13,400 nucleotides of DNA from Planctomycetaceae bacterium (GTDB lineage Bacteria > Planctomycetota > Phycisphaerae > Phycisphaerales > SM1A02), in contig JAIYCA010000020.1 in NCBI GenBank assembly GCA_027488265.1, forward strand, positions 1 to 13,400, read 5' to 3'. The translations under genes were made by a program, and so were the position numbers. Within the stretch, counting starts at the first letter, position 1. Each line of letters opens with the position of its first letter. The notes below the pieces were generated by a model that saw only the letters and a list, made by a program, of their open reading frames with translations, was not told the DNA's origin and did not search any database. This document shows, one piece after another, positions 5,879 through 12,046 of this stretch.

Positions 5879-7749
5879 GTGCACGCGCCCCAATCGGCGA
5901 GCAGCTGCGACAGGTCAGGCGCATCCACGGAGCCACTGCCATCGAGATCCGCAGGCCCCGCGTTGCCCCAAGCGGCAAGAAGCGTCGAAAGATCCGCGGC
6001 ATCGACCGCACCGTCATCGTTCAAGTCGGCAGCACGCTTCACGCGGAACGACACGACTTCGGTGGTCCAACCGCTCGCGGATTGAATCTCGCCGATTCCC
6101 CAAAATGTCGTGCCATCGGCGGGATCAACCACGAGCGCGAAATAGTCGCCCCAACGGACGTTGGTGCCGCTCGGACTATTCGTTCCGCCCGCAACAACGG
6201 TTGAGGTACCAAGCGTTCCAAGTGGGTCGCAGGGGAGTCGTCCTGCGATCTCGAGAGTCGGATTCTGCGTGGACGACGAACGACCGTAGACGAGGCCAAC
6301 GGCACCGACGTTGTTCACAGCAATCGCGGGGAAGAACGTGTGCTCCGTGCCGTTGATTGCAATGCGGCCAGTTTGCACGAGTGTCGCCGCCGTTCCTGCA
6401 GCGTTCACCTCATACCACGTGGCGCGCGCATTCGGAACGACCGCGGCGCCAGCGTTGTGAGCGGTGAAAACCCGATCGTTTCGAACGAATGCGTTGAAAA
6501 TGCGTCCGTCGACAATCGAGATGGAGCCAGACGGCGTTGGTGCAGAGTTGTCGCTGACGATGGTTGGAACGGTGCACGTTGTCTTCGCGAGGACCGGCGC
6601 GGTGAGCGGATTATTCACGCGCACGATGCCGAGCGATGTGTTCGACGCGACGTAGACCAGTCGCGCGGTATCGGCTGCGTTGCGCGCCGTCGCGACTTGC
6701 ATCGACGCGCTCGGGTCGGCGACGTCGCGCCACACGGCCGTGCCACCCGACGTACCTCCCGACATGGCACCCGCCTTCTCGAAGACACGCACAAGTGTGC
6801 CGCCGAAGCCACCGCAGTCCGCGGGTGACGAGGAGAGGCGGAAGAGGTTTCCCGTGACGTACCACGCCTGCCCGTCGTACCCGAGGCCAGGATAGTCGAC
6901 CCAGTAGCGGCAACCGCCACTGAGTTCGACGATCGACGGCGTGCGATACTTGAACCACACGCCATTCGGGTCAGCGTCGTCGGACACGGCAATCGTGATC
7001 CACGACTCTTGCGTCGCGCTGTAGTACTCAAGCGCGAGCACGACGAATCGCTGCGCGAACTCGTCGTAGAAACACTTCGGGTCGAAGGTGAAGCCGCCAG
7101 CGCCGACTTCTTCGAAGAACCCAGGATTGCCTGAGGAGTCGAGGAAGTTCTCGAACTGCGCTGTGCCATCCTTGAGATACCACGCGACCTTCATGTTGAC
7201 GGTCGCGACGATGTGGTTCGGGCCAACCGCGAGGCATGGATCGGGAGGCGTCCAAACCGTCGTGCCGATGGCGGGGAAGGCGGGGTCGGCTTCGGTGCGC
7301 GCGATCTCGCGTTGCGTGCCGAATGCGAGCGTGTTCGGCGCGTTGGTTGGAAGCGTGGGCTTCTGGTGCGCGGGGAGCAGGCTTCCCGGCCGACGCTGCG
7401 GACCTGAGAACGTGCGACGGTCGAGCTGCTCGGCGACGGTGCGCGAATCGAAGATCGACGCGCGCGTCGAGCCGACGACCGCGGGGCCACCGACCGTCAT
7501 TTCGATTGGCGGCGGAATCGTTGCTGGGTCGCGACCCGATGGAGGCGTCATACCTTCGGCGGTTGGGCCGGCGGCGATGGGCGGCGCGCTCTTTTCGCGT
7601 TCCACGGTGCGGCAGCCCGTCGTGAGTGCGGCGCTCAAAACCATGGAGACCACGGCGGGCACAAGCAGTTTCACCGATGTGGCTGAGGCGAAAGCGGCGA
7701 AGCGTGCGTTCGAAGCAGATGCGAAAGGCATTTGCGGAGCGTACCGCAT
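5869..7749 (-). CDS. Exported protein of unknown function with paired dockerin-like C-terminal repeats
   Basis: This 626-residue protein starts with an ~25-residue n-region and a hydrophobic stretch (LLVPAVVSMVLSAALTTGC, 28-46). Cys46 sits in an imperfect lipobox (T-T-G-C), so it may be a lipoprotein or simply cleaved there. A Pro-rich linker follows. The main body (about 140-565) is rich in Trp, Tyr, Gly and Asp, with phrases such as TVWTPPDPCLAVGPNHIVA, FTFDPKCFYDEFAQRFVVLA and GCRYWVDYPGLGYDGQAWY. It looks like repeated beta sheets, perhaps a propeller, but I do not recognise a named family. The end carries two dockerin-like repeats, ADLNDDGAVDAADLSTLLAA and ADLDGSGSVDAPDLSQLLAD. ATG 7749 was chosen; a TTG directly before it and Met7 are alternatives, and no ribosome site is visible. 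The stop lies inside the 12-bp repeat array. It is probably exported through Sec. Confidence 0.8.
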   Translation of the reverse strand: MRYAPQMPFASASNARFAAFASATSVKLLVPAVVSMVLSAALTTGCRTVEREKSAPPIAAGPTAEGMTPPSGRDPATIPPPIEMTVGGPAVVGSTRASIFDSRTVAEQLDRRTFSGPQRRPGSLLPAHQKPTLPTNAPNTLAFGTQREIARTEADPAFPAIGTTVWTPPDPCLAVGPNHIVATVNMKVAWYLKDGTAQFENFLDSSGNPGFFEEVGAGGFTFDPKCFYDEFAQRFVVLALEYYSATQESWITIAVSDDADPNGVWFKYRTPSIVELSGGCRYWVDYPGLGYDGQAWYVTGNLFRLSSSPADCGGFGGTLVRVFEKAGAMSGGTSGGTAVWRDVADPSASMQVATARNAADTARLVYVASNTSLGIVRVNNPLTAPVLAKTTCTVPTIVSDNSAPTPSGSISIVDGRIFNAFVRNDRVFTAHNAGAAVVPNARATWYEVNAAGTAATLVQTGRIAINGTEHTFFPAIAVNNVGAVGLVYGRSSSTQNPTLEIAGRLPCDPLGTLGTSTVVAGGTNSPSGTNVRWGDYFALVVDPADGTTFWGIGEIQSASGWTTEVVSFRVKRAADLNDDGAVDAADLSTLLAAWGNAGPADLDGSGSVDAPDLSQLLADWGACTSP

Positions 7750-7792
7750 CAACGTCGTGGATCGACGCGTCAGCTGGAGAGTTCAAAAGGAA

Positions 7793-7824
7793 CACATCCC
7801 GAGCGACGAGTCGCTCGGGATGTG
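7793..7824 (-). terminator. Perfect 14-bp hairpin, probably a bidirectional terminator
   Basis: CACATCCCGAGCGA (7793-7806) pairs perfectly with 7811-7824 around a CGAG loop. On the minus strand it lies 42 bases past the stop of the deiminase gene and is followed by TTCCTTTTGAA. On the plus strand it is followed by GCGTGTTTTT. The thymine-rich flank on both sides fits intrinsic termination in either direction. It separates the deiminase gene from the next dockerin-tailed gene, so those two are unlikely to form one operon. Confidence 0.8.
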
Positions 7825-7866
7825 CGTGTTTTTCAATTGATGCGACAGCCGCGCTTCAACGCGGCA

Positions 7867-10143
7867 TCAGAGGCACGGACCCCACACGCTCAAGAGCGTG
7901 GCGAGATCTCCGCCGTCGACCGCGCCGTTGCCGTCGATGTCGGCCGCGCAACCCGTGCATGGACCCCACGTGCTCAACAGAGTGGCGAGGTCGCCGCCGT
8001 CGACCGCGCCGTTACCGTCAAGGTCGCCGGTGCATGGATCATTGGCACGGATGATGGTCACTGCCATGTAGTCGTGGAAGGTCTCGTCGGCCGAGCGCTC
8101 GGCGTAGACGAGGAAGCGCATCGAGCCGTCTGCGGCGATGTAGTCGGTGAAGTTCGATCGCAGCGATGCGACGAGCGTTTCATCTTGGTTGCCTGCAAAC
8201 GCGTCGACGTAGCGATTCTGTCCGACGCGCCCCGCGAAATCGCCCCACTGCGAAAGCGTGTTGTTCCAAACATACAACTCGACTTGCGTGCAGCGGTCGG
8301 CGAAGCCTTCCCATTGCACTTTGATCTCGTCGATGTCGTTCGTCGCGCCTGGCACCACAACGCGGAAGAGGTTCGTGGCTTCGGAGCCGGCTGCCACGGC
8401 TGCGCCGATGTAGCGGTTGGCATCGGTGATGCCGCCGGTCGCGTTCGACGAGGCGAGCGCGGCGTAGTTCGCGGCGGTGAGTGCGGTGGAAACCGGCGAA
8501 ATCGCCGAAGAATTCCACGCGGTCGTCTGACTTCCAAAGCCGAACTTGTCGACGCCTCCGCCCGACGCGAAGTTGAGGACGGTCGCGGTACCAGCAGCAA
8601 CGCGGAACGGATTGCTCATCGCGATCGTCGTATCGCCATCGGTCGAGCGCGCGGTGACGCGCACCATGGCGCTCGTGCTGGCACCCGCAGGCACCACCCA
8701 GTTGAACGAGCCCGAGTCAGCGATTGCATTGGCGATCGCGTTCCATGTCGTGCCGCCGTCGAGCGAGTAGGCGAGATCGACGTTGGCGAGCGCTGCGTTG
8801 TTGGTGTCAGTCGCGTTCCAACGAATGACTTGCGTCGCACCGTTGAGGAGCACTTCGCCACCGGCGGGCTCGACAATGTGCGCGGCGGGAACGAGTTCCG
8901 CGCGCCGCGGGACTTGCTTCACGATGCAGTGAATCGCGCCCGACGCGGTGATGATGCTCGAGCATTGAATCGGCACGATCTGCACGCCCGGACCTGCGGC
9001 GGCTTGCCACTTCGCAAGCGCGTCAGAGTCGCGCGTGTTGTAGGCCGAGTTTCCACCGGGCGCGAGCGCCGTTCCGTAGCACGGAATGAAGATGCGGTTG
9101 TTCACGCGGAACGCGTTGGCGTAGGTGTAGTGGGTTGCGCCGACGTTCCACGCTTGCGGGCGGAACACTTCGAAACCGAGCGCCTGCATGTAGGGCACCG
9201 CGTTGTTCGTCACCGAAAGCGCGGTCGCATTCGAGCCCGCGATGAATTCGCTGATGACGACCGTGTTCTCGTCGACGAGGTACATCCACATATCGATGTG
9301 ACCTGTTCCGTCGACCGAGAACGGCAACTGCGGCATGATGTGTAGCGTGTCGATGCCTTGGAACGTTTGATGGAGCTCGCGAATGAGCGCTTCGTTGTGT
9401 CCGCCGCTCGCGGGGTTGTCGAGGTTGATGAGCGCGGTGCAGAAGCCGCTGCGATTCGGGCCCGGCTGGAAATTGCCGCCGGAGTAGTAGAGACCTTGGT
9501 CGTAGGTCGGCACGTTGAGGGTCGAGTCGCCCACAAGCGTCGGGATGAAATTGTCTTGCGGCCGCGTGGAGTAGTAGTGGCTATCGACGACGGCAAGCGT
9601 GCCATTCTGGAAGATGAAGTGCGGGCCGTAGTCGCGCATCCAGATCGAGTTGCTCGGCTGGATGATGAAGACGACTTTGCTCAGGTTCGCGCCGGCCGCG
9701 CTGAACGCGGAAGCAGCGGCGTTTGCCGTGGTTTGATTCGCCACGACGACATACGCGATTTCGTCGTACTGCGCGCTTCCTGTGAGGCTTGAGACAAGCG
9801 CCGTCACGACCGAGTTCCAACTGTTGCCGTATTGGAAGAGCACGCCGCGTGTCGGGCTGTACTCCGCCGGCGATTCGATGAGCCCCGTTGAGGGGAGGTC
9901 GGCGAGACCCCCGTCCACACCACCGTCCGCGCCACCCGTCAGTTGCACCGCATACGGCGTCAATCGCTGCTTCGGATCGAACGGCGTGCCGCCTTCGCGA
10001 ACGCGCGTGAGCGTCGAGTGCTGTTCGACCTCGACCGGCTGACTTTCGGGTGGCTTCGCGGCCGACGCGACTGCAGGCGTTGCCATCGAAGCAAGGGCGA
10101 TGAGTGAAGTGAGCGTGTGTGGGAAGCGAGAGGAGTTCAGCAT
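7867..10143 (-). CDS. Secreted peptidylarginine deiminase/agmatine deiminase-family enzyme with dockerin-like tail
   Basis: The 758-residue product has a signal peptide (residues 1-28, ending AVASA) and a linker rich in Gly/Asp. A guanidino-group-modifying catalytic domain follows (about 88-412). The residues expected from Porphyromonas PAD are present: WMRDYGP with Asp171, GTGHIDMW with His282 and Asp284, NAF with Asn343, and SGAIHCIV with nucleophile Cys406. The Asp284-to-Asn343 spacing of 59 equals that in the Porphyromonas enzyme as I recall it. Such enzymes convert arginine residues (or agmatine) to citrulline (or carbamoylputrescine) plus ammonia. An Ig-like module follows (about 422-516, YSLDGGTTW...FNWVVP), then a beta-rich module of unknown type (518-700), then two 28-residue dockerin-like repeats bracketed by Cys. 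ATG 10143 gives the best signal peptide. An in-frame ATG at 10245 has a better GAGG but adds 34 atypical residues. The substrate is unproven. Confidence 0.88.
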   Translation of the reverse strand: MLNSSRFPHTLTSLIALASMATPAVASAAKPPESQPVEVEQHSTLTRVREGGTPFDPKQRLTPYAVQLTGGADGGVDGGLADLPSTGLIESPAEYSPTRGVLFQYGNSWNSVVTALVSSLTGSAQYDEIAYVVVANQTTANAAASAFSAAGANLSKVVFIIQPSNSIWMRDYGPHFIFQNGTLAVVDSHYYSTRPQDNFIPTLVGDSTLNVPTYDQGLYYSGGNFQPGPNRSGFCTALINLDNPASGGHNEALIRELHQTFQGIDTLHIMPQLPFSVDGTGHIDMWMYLVDENTVVISEFIAGSNATALSVTNNAVPYMQALGFEVFRPQAWNVGATHYTYANAFRVNNRIFIPCYGTALAPGGNSAYNTRDSDALAKWQAAAGPGVQIVPIQCSSIITASGAIHCIVKQVPRRAELVPAAHIVEPAGGEVLLNGATQVIRWNATDTNNAALANVDLAYSLDGGTTWNAIANAIADSGSFNWVVPAGASTSAMVRVTARSTDGDTTIAMSNPFRVAAGTATVLNFASGGGVDKFGFGSQTTAWNSSAISPVSTALTAANYAALASSNATGGITDANRYIGAAVAAGSEATNLFRVVVPGATNDIDEIKVQWEGFADRCTQVELYVWNNTLSQWGDFAGRVGQNRYVDAFAGNQDETLVASLRSNFTDYIAADGSMRFLVYAERSADETFHDYMAVTIIRANDPCTGDLDGNGAVDGGDLATLLSTWGPCTGCAADIDGNGAVDGGDLATLLSVWGPCL
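7873..8038 (-). repeat. Two 84-bp tandem copies encoding the dockerin-like repeats of the deiminase
   Basis: The copies begin at about 7873 and 7957 on the plus-strand numbering, a period of 84 bases or 28 codons. They share long identical runs, for example the segment encoding DGNGAVDGGDLATLLS in both. Each copy carries one D-x-D-G-N-G-x-V-D-G-G-D calcium-loop-like motif followed by a helix and W-G-P-C. The near identity at DNA level suggests a recent duplication or gene conversion of the tail. Confidence 0.75.
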
Positions 10144-10482
10144 GACGTGAGGACTCGAAGTAGTTCCGTCGGAGGGAGCCGGGCCTGAAGTTTTATCTGC
10201 GAGGTTGTATCCGCGTGAACGTCGAAAACCGAGCAGGAAGTTCATGATTCGCCTCATGCGCTCGTTCGGGTTCCGAAGACCTCCGATATTCCGCGATTGC
10301 AAACACGTCCGAAGGCTGGCGCGCTCGATGATCGACGGGCGCGAGCTTAAACCGCGATCCAAGGGACCTTTGGGGAGTTTCGAGGGGGAACACTGTCGGC
10401 GCGCGTTCCGAGAACGAAGCAGCCGACCCAAACAAGAGTCGGCTGCTTCGCAAGAAAGAGAATTCGACCGAGGCGCTCCGGG
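10144..10482. other. 339-bp intergenic region between deiminase and LPMO genes
   Basis: The right end holds the terminator hairpin at 10415-10450, in the direction of the LPMO gene. The remaining ~270 bases lie upstream of the deiminase gene and should hold its promoter and leader. I see no convincing -35/-10 pair. An in-frame ATG at 10245 preceded by GAGG (10252-10255 on the minus strand, spacing six) could be an alternative start or a short upstream initiation site. No separate gene, tRNA or repeat is visible. Confidence 0.5.
10415..10450 (-). terminator. 13-bp hairpin downstream of the LPMO gene
   Basis: CGAAGCAGCCGAC (10415-10427) pairs perfectly with 10438-10450, leaving a 10-base loop. 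It lies 32 bases past the LPMO stop on the minus strand and is followed there by TTCTCGG, only weakly T-rich. Position and stability fit transcription termination between the LPMO and deiminase genes. Confidence 0.7.
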
Positions 10483-11853
10483 TCAACTGCAGTCGCCCCA
10501 TGCGGCGAGCAGGGCCGAGAGATCGGCGGCATCGGTGCTGCCATTGCCGTCAACGTCGCCGCCGCCTGCACCACCAGATGCGAGGCCCCAGTTGGTGAGC
10601 ACCACGCTGAGATCCGCTGCGTCGACGACCTGGTCGCCGTTGAGATCCGCAGGGCAGGGCACGCTGCCCGGAGGAAGTCGTCCCCACGCGACGAGGTTGG
10701 TGGGCGCTTGCATCGCGCCGGTCGCGTTGGCGACGCATCCGAACGCCACGCTTCCGCCCGCAGGAATCGCGTCGTTCCACCCGACGTTCGTCACGACGTA
10801 GTGATCGAGATCGCGCGTGTACGACGCGTTCCACAGGTTCGTAATCGACGCGACCCAATCGAACTCCGCTTTCCAACCGCGCACGGCGTATGGCGACGTG
10901 TTCGTCACGGTGATCTCGGCCTGACCGCCGCCTTGCCAGGTGTTCGTCCACGCGAAACTCGTGGCAAGCGGCACCAACGCGGGGTCGTTTCCTTCACCCT
11001 TCTCGCCGTAATCGACGCCGCCGAAATCAACGTCGCTCGCCGAGAAAAACGCTTCGCCCGCGGGGTCATCACGCTGCCAAATCACAAAGAGTACGTGGCG
11101 GCCGACGCGCTCGGGAATCTCAAGCGTCATGACGTAGTGCATCGGTGCGCCACTTGCGCCGCACTGACACCTTTTGCCTGACTTGCCGCACGATCCAGTG
11201 AGCGTGGCGGTGTCGCCTCCCGCGATCGGCTCGAGGTCGCTCCACTTGAGTGGTTGGCGCGGGTCGTAGCCCGGCTTCGTCATGTAGGCGAGGAAGTAGC
11301 TCGGGTCGTGCGGCGTCATCGCGCAGAAGCGGCAGACGCGCGGACCTGCGGTCATCGGCGTAGCGAACCAATCGGTGCGCGCGAGATTGAGGCCTGCGTA
11401 CTTCTCGCGCCCCGCGCCTGCGAGTTGGCCGTCGGGAATCTCGCCTTGGTAGTTGTGGCTTGGAATGTTGCGCGAAACCTCGTGCCAGTCGTAGAACGGC
11501 TGCGTGCCACCGACCGCGATCGCGGCCGCTGCCGCTGGATTTTGCGGTGTTTGCGGGTTCTGTTGGAAGATCTTGTAGACGCGGCTCGGCGGATCTTCCA
11601 TCGACCCGTGCGCGTCTGCGGGGCGCGTGGAGAACGCCGCGAGTCCGAGCGTGACGAGCGCCAACGACGTCGTCCATGGTGTGGCATGTCGCGTAGTCGT
11701 TCTAGTGGCCGTTCTTGTGGCGTCTCGATCGGTAGGGCTTGTGTCAGAACCTCGGTTGGACTTCCAACCGAACGACCACGAGTCAATTCCAACGCGAGGT
11801 GATGGCGGCGTAGTTCGTTGAAGCGTGCATTCGCTCGACCGTACTTCGTACAT
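10483..11853 (-). CDS. AA10 lytic polysaccharide monooxygenase with CBM2-like module and dockerin-like tail
   Basis: After a hydrophobic segment ending RPADA, the mature protein begins HGSMEDPPSRVY, the N-terminal-His signature of AA10 (formerly CBM33) LPMOs. The second copper ligand is His101 of the mature protein (MTPHDPSYFLAYMTKPGYDP), and FFSASDVDF (188-196) supplies the conserved C-terminal strand with Phe196. These copper enzymes oxidatively cleave chitin or cellulose outside the cell. A CBM2-like carbohydrate-binding module follows (about 218-310, with NTWQGGGQAEITVTNTSPYA and GWKAEFDW), then two dockerin-like repeats. Mature length is about 375. The only in-frame ATG near the signal peptide is at 11853, which puts 81 residues before His1 with an unusually long Thr/Arg-rich n-region containing AGA codons. 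The true start is therefore uncertain, and a frameshift or non-ATG start is possible. The frame is open to 12243, but that part lies over selO. Confidence 0.9.
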   Translation of the reverse strand: MYEVRSSECTLQRTTPPSPRVGIDSWSFGWKSNRGSDTSPTDRDATRTATRTTTRHATPWTTSLALVTLGLAAFSTRPADAHGSMEDPPSRVYKIFQQNPQTPQNPAAAAAIAVGGTQPFYDWHEVSRNIPSHNYQGEIPDGQLAGAGREKYAGLNLARTDWFATPMTAGPRVCRFCAMTPHDPSYFLAYMTKPGYDPRQPLKWSDLEPIAGGDTATLTGSCGKSGKRCQCGASGAPMHYVMTLEIPERVGRHVLFVIWQRDDPAGEAFFSASDVDFGGVDYGEKGEGNDPALVPLATSFAWTNTWQGGGQAEITVTNTSPYAVRGWKAEFDWVASITNLWNASYTRDLDHYVVTNVGWNDAIPAGGSVAFGCVANATGAMQAPTNLVAWGRLPPGSVPCPADLNGDQVVDAADLSVVLTNWGLASGGAGGGDVDGNGSTDAADLSALLAAWGDCS

Positions 11854-11972
11854 GGACGCCCACTTTCTGAGCGCCCCCCAAGTTCGACTTTGGAAACGTA
11901 CGGTTGATTCACCGGAAAGCGAAAGGAAACTCGCGAGATTGTGGAAACGAGGTGCGCGTTCTTCGACGCGTA

Positions 11973-11996
11973 GAAGCGTGGAAGCGTGGAAGCGTG
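11973..11996 (+). repeat. Three tandem copies of the 8-mer GAAGCGTG
   Basis: The exact copies lie at 11973-11980, 11981-11988 and 11989-11996 in the 193-bp divergent gap between the LPMO and selO genes. The array sits about 50 bp before the selO start. It could be a binding-site array or simple slippage repeats; nothing decides between these. Confidence 0.7.
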
Positions 11997-12033
11997 GAGA
12001 CGAGGAGGCAAGCAGTCGCGCGGCGCCGCGTCG

Positions 12034-12039
12034 TATCCT
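12034..12039 (+). promoter_or_regulatory. Possible -10 element of selO
   Basis: TATCCT fits TANNNT and ends seven bases before the ATG at 12047, so the transcript would start at the start codon itself. No Shine-Dalgarno and no convincing -35 are visible. This is the same arrangement as at the cyclophilin gene. Inference from position only. Confidence 0.3.
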
Positions 12040-12046
12040 GTGCGAG

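Noticed and set aside
5801..6085. Plus-strand frame with a His-rich start (THGDAHGDIHAHTHGDVHA)
   Set aside because: It looks like a metal-binding peptide, but it comes entirely from the 12-bp repeat. The rest is antisense to the dockerin-tailed gene and there is no ribosome site.
7732..9345. Plus-strand open frame of 537 codons
   Set aside because: It lies antisense to the deiminase, whose catalytic motifs prove the minus-strand reading. The plus translation is Arg/Val/Ala-rich and motif-free.
11120..11677. Minus-strand frame starting MDDVVGARHARTRG
   Set aside because: It is frame-shifted relative to the LPMO, which carries the real copper-ligand motifs. It is an Arg-rich shadow.
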